Below are positions 12,124 through 24,578 of a DNA stretch of 64,000 nt, in pieces. Within the stretch, counting starts at the first letter, position 1, and every line of letters starts with the position of its first letter. Source of the stretch: Pseudisothecium myosuroides (lineage: Eukaryota > Streptophyta > Bryopsida > Hypnales > Lembophyllaceae); the NCBI GenBank assembly GCA_951799445.1, contig OX637287.1:30832224-30896223 (forward strand), written 5' to 3'. Below the pieces are notes generated by a model. The model did not search any database and was not told the DNA's origin. It saw only the letters and a list, made by a program, of their open reading frames with translations. The position numbers and the translations under genes were made by a program.

Positions 12124-12780
12124 TTAATCCCTAAAAGCCCACGACACCAAACTCTGGTGTTGATATTACTTTGAGGTTAAATAAACCCTAACCAAATTAC
12201 TATTTTTAATAGTTTATATTTTTGAAAAATTCTTTGTGAAGTCTAATTTTAGTAGCACAAATCCGATTTTGAAAATGAATGATTGTGATTTTTTTGTTCA
12301 AGATTTTGTGCAAGGGTGTCTATTGCAGATCCTGATTTTCTAGTGTTGAAGGCTCTTGGATATGAGCCTCAAATACATTAGATCTTGGAGAAAATATCAC
12401 ATTAGAAACTCATTTAAAAAAATTGTAAACAAATTTTGAAAAGTTGTAAGTTGATTGGGGTTATAAATATTATGCCCTTTAATCTCACATTTTTTTGGTG
12501 ACCAATTTTTTAGATTTGACATGTAATAATCCAAGGATTGAAAGACTTAAAATTACTTTCACAGTACTAAAACCTTCATGATCAAATTTTACAATCTTTT
12601 AATCTATAAGTGATATTGTTGTGTTTTCTTTTTTTATGTGATTTCTAACATCTTCAATTTGATTTTGTACAATTACAATTTCAAAAAAATTGATAAAACT
12701 TAATCAAAATGTTGGCATTTTGTTCAATTTAGAACAAATTCCAAAAAACTCAAAAAAGGCCTTGGGCATTTAGGAGATAA
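12124..12780. mobile_element. TTAA-type MITE, family A copy 2
   Basis: It begins TTAATCCCTAAAAGCCC and ends GGGCATTTAGGAGATAA, a mutated form of the same inverted end. The body is the reverse complement of 1593-2237; for example the AATAAACCCTAACCAAATT segment near 12180 faces AAGGTTTTATTTAAC near 2170. Confidence 0.75.
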
Positions 12781-14294
12781 ACTTATTTACCCCCTTTTTT
12801 CTGCATATGCTTGAAATTGCCCACATTTTTTTGGAGACAATTGGACATTAAATTGCCTAGAAAAAAAATGCCCAAAAGACATTGGTTATTTTTTGTAAAG
12901 GAAAATTTCATTTTGGAGGCTCAAAATAGCCAGCTTATTTCTATGTTTTAAGACCAATAGCCAATATTTATCTAGATATCACCTAATTTTGATATAAATG
13001 TAATCCAAACATCATCCAAGTAATCACCCCAATATTGCATGACTATTGAAGAAATTTCTGTCCACTTCTCTAAAATGCCAAAAAAACACTATTAGCATGG
13101 ACCTTCATTTGATTTTGTCATTGAGTTTGTTGTAGGTAAGGAATTTTTTTTTCATTTATTTTGGACAATGCAAACAACAATGCTTACATTTATATAAATG
13201 GATGAAACATGCCAAATGCAAATGAAATTTAGATTATTCATCCAAAAAAGTGCACATTCATTAAAAAAAGAAGGTGATATTGTCCCTAGAATATGTACGT
13301 AGCAAATCAAAGAATTTATCTACTAAAAATGGAAGAATGTATTGCCAAATATTCTTTCAATTTTTTAATATTGCTTTTGAGTGAAATAATGCTAAAAAAA
13401 TCTTTATTGCTTACAATGTCAATCATCTCTTGAGATGGGACACAGAAGTTATAATGAGTTTACTAAAGGTCTTTTCCCAAATCCAACAAAAATTATCCGC
13501 GTGTCTTTTTAGCTGTAATTCAAATCACAATGGACTCTAAATACAAACACAAAATATACTTAATAACAAAAACATTTTCAAAAGGAGCTCAGACCACTCG
13601 ATTGTAAACAGAGATCAATCTGCAATGAGAGTTCTTCTCACCATTAAGCTCTGTCTTATATAATAACGACTATTAGTTCTTAAGATAGACTAGGACTTCT
13701 TTTCTACCTTTAGCTTTCTATCCTTGATTCTATCTAGAACCATCCATTAAAATAAAAGTCTTTGTTATACTTATCCAAATCATATCTTATCCAAATCTTG
13801 ATCTTCTATTTGAAATTATCTTAACTCTAAGTTCTAATACACTTGTTTTTATTTGGGAGTTGTCTAATTCCATTTAATTGTCTACTACACTTGTCATCCA
13901 AGTGGAATTGTCTAGCTCTAATGTATAAATCCATTGTTATGAGAAAGCACTAAAATTGTCTAACTCAAATGCATAATTTCATTGTTTTCAAAACCCGTTC
14001 ATCTACAACTTGTAAAGAGATGGGAGGAAACCAAAAAGAATGATTGGCTCTTATAATAAATAACAAATTTTCTTCGATTCACTCAATGGCTAAGAGCTCC
14101 ATTTCAGGACCACTTCATATCCATTCAATAGCTAATTATAAGAGCGGTTTAAAGGAGACAATCACTTTTAGAGCTGACTACCTTAGTTAAAGAATGAATT
14201 CTCAATTTGAAATGGGTTGTTAGTGGACTCTTTGTTTGAATTCTTCCACTTCTAAATGCTTTGTAGTTTCACATTGTCTTTCAATGCTTCATTT
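12781..14294. other. Gene-free AT-rich stretch
   Basis: No coding signal, RNA gene or clear terminal repeats could be identified. Confidence 0.5.
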
Positions 14295-15225
14295 TTTAAC
14301 TACTAACTGATCAAGGCCTCTTTTTAAATTTGTGAAAAAACATTTATAACTATCATTTCTATTGCAAAGTTCAAACCTTTTTCTTTACTAATTATAAATT
14401 TAGTACTGATGATTTCATATCTAATTGTAGGATCTTGCACTATACAAGTATAAATTTTTGTGGAAGAAAACTTTGAAACTTTGACATAGGAGATTGCAAG
14501 ATGTTTGCATTTTAAGTGAAGAAAACTTTTTTCTTACACTGTTCTTGACTAGATTTTTTGGCTTTGAATCTTCCTAACTCAAAATTTTTGCACTTGAGAT
14601 TTTGAATCAAAAAAATTCTATGTTGAAAAAATTGAATTGAGAGTATGGAAAAAACTTACAACAACCCCTACTTGATTTTCACTCTTAAGAAAATTGTTAA
14701 GTAGAAGTAGGTCTGAGATAGAAGGAAATACCAAATTGTTAGTACTTCTAAGATGAATTGAAATACACTATCCCAATGGTAGGATTATTCTAGCAAACAA
14801 ACTAAACAACGAGGAATTCTTTTTTTTGAAAAATCAAACAAAAATGGATTAATAAATGAATCCTATAAGTTATATTTGGAGAAATTCTTGAAATTCCCAA
14901 AAAAAAGACTCTCTATAGCTTCCTCATCACTACTCCAAATAGAATGAATCAAATCTTTCCATGTAGAAAAAATAAGTTTATATCATGAAAAAATAAGATT
15001 TAAATCTATTTTCAATTCTTGTGCTTTTTTTGTGGTTCCTTGTGACTTCCTTTATGAGCTTAATATGGCATAACTTTTGTTTCCAGACATTGACTGCAGT
15101 AAAATTCTATTCCTAGAAAGCTAATGTTTTTTTCTATCTTCAGAAAAGTTTCAAAAAATTATGTGAAAATTAACGCTCATAGGAACCGGCCTAAATCTTG
15201 AAGTGCCCCCCAAAGGGGTAATTGT
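14295..15225. mobile_element. Degenerate family B MITE, reversed (copy 7)
   Basis: This is the reverse complement of 8279-9212 with many changes. TTGTAGGATCTTGCACTA near 14430, CCCAATGGTAGGATT near 14770 and GAAGTAGGT near 14703 each face corresponding segments of copy 1. The termini are eroded (ATCAAGGCCTCTTTT at one side, CCCCAAAGGGGTAATT at the other). Confidence 0.6.
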
Positions 15226-15889
15226 AATTAAAGAAACCCTCAAGTTTTTCAGGGGTTCTACACCTCAAATTTTATTTTCAGTCAAAGTCAAGTTATGCTA
15301 TCATTCAAAAGTATGCACTTGTATGATTGTCACTATTTACAACTAAGCATAATTATTATTATTAAATGAAAATCATTTTTATTAAATCTTATTGGCAACT
15401 AAAGAAGGTTCCAAAGTACTTAATCTTTAACCACTCAAACTCAAAGTCTAACCATAGTGGGATAGGCAGTTACTGCCTCTTTTGAGTGCATAGTGGCACA
15501 CTATGCACTCAAACTGAAATCCCAACTCCAGTTTTGTTTTGTTTTTGAAATCCCAACTAGGGTTTTTATTTATTTATTTAAATCCCAACTTTGGTTCCCC
15601 CCCCCAAACTCCGATCAACCATCCACCTACCCAGGTTAACAATCCACCCCTTAAGTAATTTTCAGATGCAACCCACTCCACCAAACAATATGGGTTTATC
15701 AACTCAGCGCAGATCGAAGGTGGAGGACTTTTGGCGCACAATCGACGATCCAGGGGCAACAGGGTTTCATCAATGTCAGGAAGATCCCTTTCTTATTTCC
15801 TGGAAGGCATTAATGGCCGTCATCGATCCTGGAGGGGGGGGGGCAAAAAACACCATGTACACCTCTTTTCAGTAGATAGTCTAAGGCCT
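15226..15889. other. Intergenic stretch with homopolymer C and G tracts
   Basis: A C run near 15597 and a G run near 15832 bracket a GC-richer patch holding an open frame (15591-15875, plus) without recognisable motif. A palindromic AGTGGCACACT lies near 15490. I see no gene. Confidence 0.4.
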
Positions 15890-16843
15890 TTTGGGATTCA
15901 AAAACATCATTGCTTTTGAAGTCTTATAGGTCTAAATGTCACTAAGTTATAGAGATTTCAACCAAATAATCTTGTAGCTTATGTCTTGTAGATGACGTGG
16001 ATCAAATTTGGAGTCATTTGGCCACATAGATTGCAAGATAATAATGTTTTAGTGTTGAAAAAGAATTCTAAAATTTTCCCGGCAACACATTTGGAGGTGA
16101 AATTCGATTTCTAAACCTACTCAAATGAAAAAACTTTAAACTAAAAAGTGATTCAAAACCAACATACAAACGTATTGGTGAAAGAAAATATCATTGACTT
16201 GACTCATTGTGTTTGTAAAATGACTTTCAAATGTCAAAAAATATCAAGAAAATTTGCAATAAACACATCTATGGGTGAACCTCCTTCTACTAAAACGCTT
16301 TTCAGTCATTTATAACTTTTTGGATTGATATGAAATTCTAGCCACATAAACTAGACTAGTATGCACAACTTTTTCAATTTTTTCAATTGGAAACTAACAC
16401 TATATGAGGAAGAAATAAGCCGCCAATGTTCATTGTAATCCAAAAATGTCGGGATTTTGAACTTTGAATTGTTTCCAAACATTCAAAACAACTTAGATTG
16501 ACACAAAAATTTTACAACAATAACTAGACTTCAAGGGAAACATAATCCAACATATTTTATTGAAAATAAATATTAAATGAAGGAGACAAAAGTCCCCAAA
16601 GTTGCAGCCATCAAATGCAGTTTGGTAAACTCCAATTGGACCTGTGAACTTTGATTGGCTTCCAAGAAATCATTATACTGTGGATTGATTTGAAAATTTT
16701 ATCACATAAAGCAGAATAGAGAATACAAATTTTTAAACAAATTTTATTGAATTTAGACATTGGATGCAAAAGTTATAGCACTTTGAATTGGACTTGAAAC
16801 TATGTGAGGACACATTTGGTCCCCTTGGGCGATGAGGGGTTAA
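15890..16843. mobile_element. Probable TTAA element, right end only clear
   Basis: The sequence ends GGTCCCCTTGGGCGATGAGGGGTTAA, a B/A-like inverted terminus, but no matching left terminus is evident; a decayed one may lie near 15890. The interior has two related segments (near 16320 and 16680, both with GATTTGAAAATT/ATGAAATT and CACATAAA). It is non-coding. Confidence 0.4.
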
Positions 16844-17067
16844 AAGACAGGCTTGTGACTATGGAAATCATCCCTTTTGGAACCCTATGAATCATTGGTT
16901 TTAAAAATATTGAAGAACACTCATTGGAAGTCAAACTATTGTATAAGACCTCCCATTTTCACACCCAATTTCAAAGATGAATACGGTAGTTGCACTTTTT
17001 TCCTATATAGAGAGATTCTTTGTTGTTCATCAACCAAAAAATGACTCCAACGTCCTTTAAAGGCTAA
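16840..17067. mobile_element. TTAA-flanked short MITE, family C copy 3
   Basis: It shares AACACTCATTGGAAGTCAAAC and adjoining sequence with 7840-8069 and ends CGTCCTTTAAAGGCTAA. Its left boundary coincides with the TTAA that closes the preceding element. Confidence 0.65.
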
Positions 17068-17793
17068 GCATGCACTATTTGGACACAATATAAACAAATT
17101 ATGAATTCTCAAAGTATTCTTTCTAGTTGTACCAAAATCCAATACTAGAGTTTTATAAACTCTCATATTTTGATAGTGTACTTTTATGCAATCAGTTTCT
17201 AATTTTTTGTGACGCTTTTAGATTCACTGAATATACTTGGGCAATGATCCACATTAGAAAAAAAATGAGCCTTCAAAGAGGTTGTGAGTTCTTGGACAAC
17301 AAGGAATGTTGATCCAATTCTTTGGGGGGGGACCAGTGAATAGCAGGGCTTGATTGAAGCAAGACAGTTCAATTAAAAAATTGAAAAAAATTGAAAAAAT
17401 TGAAAAAATTAATATTAAATTAAACACTAAATTACAAAATTTTCAAATGTGATAGGAGTACTACCATGTTAAATTGCTATTTCCAAATTATTATATTTAA
17501 TTATATTAAAATATTTATTTTTTGTAATGTGGCCACTATTCATCATTGATGATGAGCAATGGCCATTGTCCCTCAAAGGCGCTGTGAGTTCCATTGACAG
17601 AACTCTTCAAAGGAAAACAACTCCTTTGTGAGCTCATTTTTTTCCTAATGATTTCAAGCAGTGTTGATTATGAGTGTAAGGCTTACATTCTTTGAGTTGT
17701 ACTTTCATTTCATATCTATACTTCTATTTTATATTTTTACATTCCATTTTAACTTTATACTACAAAGTATCTAATTTTTTCCCCCAGATGAAT
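17068..17793. other. Gene-free AT-rich stretch
   Basis: A short array of TTGAAAAAA units occurs near 17375-17410. No gene is seen; the 61-codon open frame at 17127-17312 has no motif. Confidence 0.45.
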
Positions 17794-18099
17794 AGGAAGT
17801 CCATAAATTTCTCATTTAAGAGCTGAAATTGAATTTTGGGGAGGTGAAACGTCTTGAAATATTTTCCAGTAAATTTTCCTTGAAAGACAAGTAGAATTGG
17901 CATCTAACTCAAGTTGTTTCATATTTTTTGGAGCTTTGTGGAATTAGTTATGAAATGTTGAAGTTGAAGTGGCATAGGGCTCTAAAATTGCTCACCTCCT
18001 AAAATGTACACTATTTGTACATTGTTGAAGGCTATGAAAAAGCAACATGTACAAGTAGTATACATTTTAGGAGGTGGGCAATTTTAGTACCTCTTACCT
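17794..18099. mobile_element. AGGTAG-ended MITE, family E copy 2
   Basis: The length is homologous to 5510-5835, including GGGGAGGTGAAAC, the segment AATTAGTTATGAAATGTTGAAG and the internal hairpin built on CACCTCCTAAAATGTACA. It ends CTTACCT-TA. The left end is partly decayed. Confidence 0.7.
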
Positions 18100-18253
18100 T
18101 AATTGTTTTTTCTTGAAGTGGATTTTTGACATTTTTTTGGAATCAAGCAAAGGTAATGTGTGAAAAATAACTATTTATAGTATTTTAGTGGAATGGCTTG
18201 TTTCTAGTCTGCCTTCTCCCAATGTTGCAAAAATTGCATATCCTTGGGCACTA

Positions 18254-18643
18254 CGGTGGAAACACCTAAAACCGTCAATATTAGCAATTCAACATATTAG
18301 TTGGAGGCACCTTTTCCTAAATATAATATTTTTATAGTATTAGCAAGTGAAAACCATGAGTATTCAAAGAAAAAATTAGATTTTTTGGATGTGGTATATC
18401 TCTTCTATGATTTTTCAAAGTGTCAACTCCCTAGACCACTAAAATTGTCACGTAGGTGGACCCTAAACTGAAATCTGCAGAAATCAACAGTCAATGAATC
18501 AAAGTTAAATACGTATCTTTCAAATGCGCTAGTAAATCAGAGTTAAGCATTTGTAGGACACATTAACAGCAATCTAGGAACACATTTAGTGATATTCTAG
18601 GGTACAAGAATGGAAACAGGGATGCTTTGGGGCCTTTCTACCT
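18254..18643. mobile_element. AGGTAG-type MITE, family D copy 1
   Basis: It starts CGGTGGAAACACCTAAAACCG and ends CTTTCTACCT-TA. It aligns with 24863-25235 through CCGTCAAT, AGCAATTCA and TAGTATTAGCAA. It is non-coding. Confidence 0.6.
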
Positions 18644-18665
18644 TAAGTTTAATTTGGGATCATGT

Positions 18666-19229
18666 ACTCCTTCAATCTCAAAATAAATGTAGGTTTCCAA
18701 ATATACTTGTCTCAAATTAAATTCGAAATTGGTTCTCCACAAATTGACAGTGGACAACAACTGAAGCTACTTTGAACAACCTGAAGTAAAAGAATTTACA
18801 GATGTCACATTCCAAAGACTATATAGCAAATTGATCCTTACAAAGGGAATTGAAAAACAACTTCTAACCAACTAAAGACAAAGAATTCAATCTAAAACTA
18901 CATAGAAACTGCTACAAACAAATCTCTTGTTGAAAATTTCTTGTAGTTGAATTATAAGATATTGTCGGAATTGAATACAAAGGATATCAATGGACGTCAC
19001 TATACCAACATTGTTTGATCAAATTTAATACTACCATAGCAATTCCAAGAAGGGCAAATTTTTTTCATTTTCACCACATTTTCAACATGCACCACTTTAC
19101 TTTTGACTTCCATTCTTTCACACTTAGTGGGGTTTAGTTGAATCTACAATATCTCTGCAATTGTTTGAAAATAGGAAGAACATGCATTAATTCATTCTAA
19201 CCCTGAAATTCATTTTGAGATGGAGGGAG
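18666..19229. mobile_element. Stowaway-like MITE, family J copy 1
   Basis: It begins (after TA) CTCCTTCAATCTCAAAATAA and ends in the inverted counterpart TTTTGAGATGGAGGGAG. This CTCCCTC..TC.CAAAATAA terminus matches the Stowaway (Tc1/mariner) MITE consensus known from plants. It lies about 500 bp downstream of the reductase stop codon. Confidence 0.65.
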
Positions 19230-19724
19230 CAATAGGGAAAATGAACAATGTCTTTATTTTATAAAGATTAAATGTTCAATTTTGCAACTTTAGTGTTATA
19301 CGTCTCTCCTCCCATTCGCTATTTTTTGAAGCATTACAGGCAGTGAGTGCAACGTTTGCCCGACCGTATTGTGGCTTCAAATCTTCATAGTTGTAAACTT
19401 TAAAAAACTCGATGTGACATGTCAATATTTACGCAAGAAGGATGCTGAGTCAAATCAGAACAATGTTGAGAGAAATACTGAACAGTGAAAATATAGCTAC
19501 TTATATTGATGGAAAAAGAGGCCGAAAAACTGAGCATTGATAAGTTTCACACAACAATGATAAACATTGCATAAACAAAACTCTTTTTTTTTTTTTTTTT
19601 TTTTTTTTGAACAAATGAGAAAATTTTAAATCCTCCGAACTATGCTTTTGCACAGCAACTATATATAAACCGTCTTAAAAAGGAGCAAAATTTCTGCACA
19701 AAAGACTATAACCGTATGGGAGGT
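19230..19724. other. Downstream flank of the reductase gene
   Basis: It contains a run of 25 T at 19584-19608 on the plus strand (a run of A on the gene strand). The segment just below 19725 is the probable 3' UTR. No other feature was recognised. Confidence 0.5.
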
Positions 19725-21799
19725 TTATATATCACCATCCCACAGTTCCTCAACCGACTTGTATGGACTCGTGGTATCATTCACCCACAAATCATCACCT
19801 CGAAGAAGACGTTGCTGCATATCGATAACTTACAAGTGTTAGTTCAGTGTTTGTGGATGTATACCGTAAAACAATGCACAAAGAAGTATGCTCATATCTC
19901 ACTCATTTTCTGGAATAACCCGAAACATTTCATCAAAGCGAATGTAAACTTAATGTGAAACGTAAATAGTGGGAAATTTCTAAAATTCCAAAATCCACCA
20001 GTGCCTCAGTTTCCCCCAAAATTTAGAGTCTCGAATTTTGACATACCTGCTCAATCTTGTCAAATTCTGACAAATCTTCTTTGGAAAGTTCAAAATCGAA
20101 AATCTCGATGTTCGATGCAAGTCTATCAGCGTGAGTGCTCTTCGGCAACACACTATGGCCTTGCTGCACATTCCATCGGAGAGCTATCTGTGCTGGCGAC
20201 TTTCCATATTTCTTTGCCAATTTTGTAACAGTTGGCAGCTCCAGGACGTTGACTGGCATGTTCGAGGAACCAATCGGAGAGTACGCCTACGCATTCACCA
20301 GGACAAGGGGATTAAGTTGTTAAGGAGCAAAACTAATATAATCTTCCAATTTAAAAGTGAACGGGTGCAATAAGAATTGACGGGAGAGTATAACGAAAAG
20401 ATTTGAAAATATATATACAGCGGGTGCTTACCGTCAAGTGGATGCCCTCCGACTTCAAGTAAGGCCACAATTTCTTTTGCTGCCAAAGAGGGTGACATTC
20501 CACCTGGTTCACAGCTGGTCTCACTTTGCAATATGACAGCAAATCCTTTACCTTCTCGACAGAGAAATTGCTAATTCCAATAGCTTTAGCTTTTCCACTC
20601 CCGTAGCATTTCTCCATGGCTGTCCATGTCGCCTTGATGTTAAGGGGAGCGAAGTCTTCAGGAGCAGTGCCTCCTGCATCCTTCTTCAAGGCTACCGGCC
20701 AGTGCCACTGGCAAAAGACAAAGACGATTTTCTAATGTCAAATACCGTTACAACACCGGGAAATCTTCATTACGTTGCTGAGACAAAAATTTTGCCGCGA
20801 TAATCTACCTAGCTCAGGATGCTTAGCATAAGAAAACTGATCTATAGTGATAGAAAGTGTGCTTTGAACAGAAGAATACCAGATACAGATCAAGATAGCC
20901 ACATTGTAAGCGCTCAATAGATCCTTCTAAACCTTCGGCCACATCATTGTGATCACTGCACCTGTACAAGTTTCCAAGCGAAAAATTCCATTATTACCAG
21001 TACTATTGACCTAAAATTAAGAAAACCCAACATGTATCAGAGTTTCGCGCTTGGTGAGCACAACAGGTAATCCAAGCGATTTCACTTTATATAAATATCT
21101 TGATAATTCCAATCCGGGAGCAGGACAGAAATACTGCAGGACCTCAATTGAGTTCTCAGTGTGCAAAATGTTCAGAACAGGGTACATGGTTCCACACCAA
21201 TTGTGGGACCATCTACCCTATGCGAACACTTTACACACTGGGGATTCAATGTAGAGTTCCTGTACTCTACATACGAAATTCTCATAGCAGGAAGAGGACG
21301 ATGACTAACCATAGCTTGGATGTAATCCACAAGTCTTCGCGCTTGACAATTCCTTCCTTGTAGAGCTCTTGCAGAGCATCACCCACCTACACCAGAAAGA
21401 GTTGAATCAATTACCACCCCAAAGTCCAAGCAAATACCTGAAGACACAGAAAAGATGAACATAAGAGAGAAACATTAATCACCTCTTTTTCGTTTCCGTA
21501 AGCCTTTGCGCAGTCAATATGACGATATCCAACCTGTACAATCATATGAGAAAAATTCAGTCCGCAATAATTTAAGAGGAAAAGGACACTGAGAATCAGA
21601 ATAAAGCTTGACCACATCCAATTTTATTTATAAAACAGACGACAAGAGCTGATGAATTGGTGCACACCTTGACAGCTTCCTTAACAGCCTGTCCAACTAG
21701 GCCAGGCTCCGACTGCCAGGTTCCAAGTCCAACAGCAGGGATGGATGCACCCGTGTTCAACTTGAACCTCGGCATGGCTTCCAATGCACCCTTCCCCAT
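19725..21799 (-). CDS. NADPH-dependent aldo-keto reductase, AKR4C type, seven coding exons
   Basis: Joined exons 21799-21668, 21533-21483, 21386-21310, 20961-20880, 20707-20432, 20286-20047 and 19814-19725 give 315 residues, the usual AKR4C length. All six introns have GT/AG ends and the phases agree throughout. The enzyme should reduce reactive carbonyls (aldehydes, ketones) with NADPH; no transit peptide is seen, so cytosol is likely. The catalytic tetrad is present: Asp51, Tyr56 (in [12 protein letters not shown]), Lys85 (ITSKLW) and His116 (WHWP). Other family signatures are GLGTW near residue 24, [18 protein letters not shown], a cofactor-loop LPKSTHADR and the plant-type C-terminus [10 protein letters not shown]. 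The first ATG of the frame after a good splice acceptor was chosen; an internal Met9 (MPRFKLNTG) is an alternative. The family assignment is recognised from motifs; the physiological substrate is unknown. Confidence 0.93.
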
Positions 21800-22950
21800 G
21801 TTAAAACGACTGGTTCTCAAGCAGAAGTTAAAAGTCCTGCACAAGAGAAACGAAGCGACTATAAGCAAAACCTTAAAGCCATGCCCGAGAACACAAAATT
21901 AATGTCTTCCACCATATCCAGAGCAGCGATGTCACATGGACAGAAAGTAACACTACACAAGCATTAGCTTCTATGACACAATAACTTCTTTCTTAAAATC
22001 GTTTGAAGAGAAATTCGACGAGTAGGATTGCTTAGTCCACGGAAGGAAGCTATCTACTTCTAAATCCTTCAAAAAAGACGTACTGCTTTTGGAAAATGTA
22101 TCTAAAAACGAATTACCAAGCAGATGGAACGAAACAATACAACTCCTGCACGGAGCACATGCCCAAGCCTTTCAGGATACGAGGACAACTTCTTTCTTAA
22201 CCGTCTTAATGAAAAGATTCGTCACGAGCAACTAGGATCACACTCAAGGTTCCGACATCCAGTTCACCGAAATACAAACACTACCGGTATTGAATATATT
22301 TCAATCTGTCCGGTATGCTTGTTCAATCCACAGAAAGAATGCTCTCTCCAACCGAGAAATACGGAATCGCAATAGAAAAACTCAAAGTCACAATCGACTG
22401 CAGCATACATACAGTTTCGAAAGATGACTAGAACGAGGGCCTTTACCAACACACCTGCACACAGCTAGCAACTCCGAAAGAAAAGAACTTAAACGGTGCT
22501 AGCTACAGCAGCATAAGGTTTGCAAGAAGATCGAGCGATTAGAAAACGAGTAGACAAAGTGCTTAATTGCAAAGGAAAACAAACCTATACTAACAGCCAC
22601 AATCGACTGCAGCATATACCTGGATTACAAGAAGATTAAAAAAAAGTAATGGAGACTCAAGAGAGCGCAGCTAAAGACACGATAGCAAACCTCCACACAG
22701 CAACTTCGAAGAAATTAAATGAAAGTGCGACCGTTTACTATTGTAGAAGATCGAACAATTTGACAATGAGGAGATTGAGAAAGAGCTTAGATCCAAAGAA
22801 ACACATACAGTACCTGCGCGCTCTCTATTGCCTCGAGATTGTCACAATCCTTCGATTTCGTGCCCGAAGCTTGAAATTAGAAAATGTGATGCAAAAGTAG
22901 AAGATGAAACGAACTGTAAGTTAGAACATTTGCTTGAAGAAGCCTGATGC
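21800..22950 (-). promoter_or_regulatory. Probable 5' UTR intron and leader of the reductase, tandemly duplicated
   Basis: On the gene strand a good acceptor (TTGTGCAG) ends at 21841, 41 bp before the ATG. A candidate donor (GCGCAG/GTACTG) lies near 22814. Together they suggest a leader intron of about 970 bp with a non-coding first exon above 22814. Inside it, about 22380-22585 and 22590-22810 are an imperfect direct duplication, each holding CAATCGACTGCAGCATA and a GCAAACCT/CACACAGC segment. Transcript boundaries are inferred, not seen. Confidence 0.45.
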
Positions 22951-23210
22951 GGAGGTTTTATGCGTTGCGCATGAGAGTGGCCGATGGCGCTGCATGAAGC
23001 CACGTAAATTGTGAGCAGTCAATGACAAGTGTGCGAGAGTAGGTCTCCACTTGCCATTTGGCTAAACCCTAGGAAGACCGTGGCATCCATTGTCGCATGC
23101 CCTCCAGCGACACACCGCTCCTCGTCTTTTGGCACAGAGCGAAGTTCAGTTGTTGCATCAACATTTGGCTCTCATGTAACGTAACAGCACCCGACCTCCA
23201 ACCGTCTGAA
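22951..23210. promoter_or_regulatory. Upstream region of the reductase gene
   Basis: This moderately GC-rich stretch lies above the presumed first exon. A CCACGTAA core occurs near 23000; ACGT cores are common in stress-responsive plant promoters, but a single one is weak evidence. I see no clear TATA box. Confidence 0.3.
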
Positions 23211-23905
23211 TAGTACTAGTGTAGCCCTGTGCCATTGCCACAGCCAAAGCAAAAGTAAAAGTCATTTTTTAAGCCAAAAATAACTCAGAAACCCACAGCT
23301 TTTTCACTGTAGCTCTGAACGCCACGAAACAAAGCCTGTGCACACACGCCCTCATTGAGGGCTTAAGGTAGGGAGCTGTAAAGCGACCCTTTAAGAGCTG
23401 ATTTGCATTTTTGGGGAAGCTAAACTGCTTAAAACAATTTTCAGTAAATTTTCGTGGTAAGAAAAATGGAATTGGCATCTAACCCAAGTCATTTCATATT
23501 TTTTGGACGTTCATGGAATTAGTTATGAATTTTTGAAGTTGAAAACACAGTGGTTTCTAAAAGCGACCTCCTTCTGAAATGTACACTTCTGGTACATGTT
23601 ACAAGGCAGATCGCATTCAGAGACAGGTCGCTTTTATAGCCCCCTACCTTACCAATGGTACCAAGAATGTGGCAAATTGATACACGATTCAAAAGATACA
23701 TAATTTAGTAATTTTTAAGATCCAAAAATAACTCAAAAATCTATAACTTTTCCATGGCAGGTCCAAAAACCACGAAACCAAGCCCATGCACCCCTCCTTG
23801 CCGAAGGCTTTCCAACAATACCACGTACACGACCGGAGGACGCACAATCTGGGAGATCTCAACGTGACAAACAAACAAAACAAATAGCCAAACTTAAGGT
23901 ATGGA
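23211..23905. repeat. Family F repeat units interrupted by an E MITE
   Basis: Two F units occur here: one from about 23211 to 23363, and the other from about 23650 to 23905. Both share CCAAAAATAACTC, a CACGAAAC.AAGCC block and, in the second, GGCTTTCCAA and the terminal TTAAGGTATGG. The E element at 23366-23649 sits inside the first unit. Confidence 0.6.
23366..23649. mobile_element. AGGTAG-ended MITE, family E copy 3
   Basis: It begins AGGTAGGGAGCTGTAAAGCGACC and ends GGTCGCTTTTATAGCCCCCTACCT, flanked by TA on both sides. Compared with the uninterrupted F repeats, the F unit resumes directly after it (GGGCT before, CCAATGG after). That supports a TA target duplication, as in Tc1/mariner-type elements. 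Confidence 0.8.
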
Positions 23906-23925
23906 TATAACAAATTTTTAAAATT

Positions 23926-24146
23926 CATTAGAGAAAGAATGGGGTCTCAAGATGGCCCTCAGAGGTAGACCAGCAGTGCAAAAAGTGCAAATAAAAATTA
24001 TAAATTTTTTTAAAAATCACATTTTGAGGTGTCACTTTGGATTGTAATTTTTTTAAATTAATATTTTTTCAAAAAAAATATTTTTTTTATTTGCAATGCT
24101 AGCCTAGCTTTGGCTGCCCTCTTGAGGTCCCATTCTTTCTCTAATG
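23926..24146. mobile_element. Short MITE with about 55-bp inverted repeats (family L)
   Basis: The left end CATTAGAGAAAGAATGGGGT and right end CCATTCTTTCTCTAATG are inverted repeats that extend imperfectly to about 55 bp each, through CTCAAGA and TTTGCAA. The 221-bp element has an AT-rich centre and no coding capacity. No clear target duplication was found. Confidence 0.7.
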
Positions 24147-24578
24147 TTAAATAGAGCTTTTCTAATCACTATGTCTACACTATTAAAACAACAACAAACT
24201 ATTTCTTTTTTTTAATTTTTTTAAAATTAATTTTTTTTTGTGTGTGACAAATGTTAGGATCTCCTAAACCATGGGGTGGAGAGGGCTTGCTTAGTATCAA
24301 CGGAAAGCCCTTGGCGAGTTTGTGTGCTCAAAGCAAGTTTTGCTATGTTTTGATTGACAGGACGAGACATAATGAATTTCAAAGTTTTTATTACATTGAC
24401 AATTATAAAATTGAACATAAATTAGAAAATTGATATTGGAGAGCCATTAGGCCTATAGATTGACGAGCTATAGGACACACTTCAGTCACGGCAACACTGC
24501 ATCAATAATTTTACTTTTATGTTTATATTCACATTAACTTTCACATTTTTACTTTTATTTTTACTTTTTCCTAGAATT
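24147..24578. other. Intergenic, no gene seen
   Basis: AT-rich DNA. A CCATGGGGTGGAGAGGGCTTGC patch near 24270 stands out in GC but has no recognised identity. Confidence 0.4.

Noticed and set aside
15591..15875. 94-codon frame between C and G homopolymers
   Set aside because: It depends on homopolymer lengths and has no recognisable motif.
20001..20373. Plus-strand frames across the reductase exons
   Set aside because: They are antisense shadows of the well-supported minus-strand reductase.
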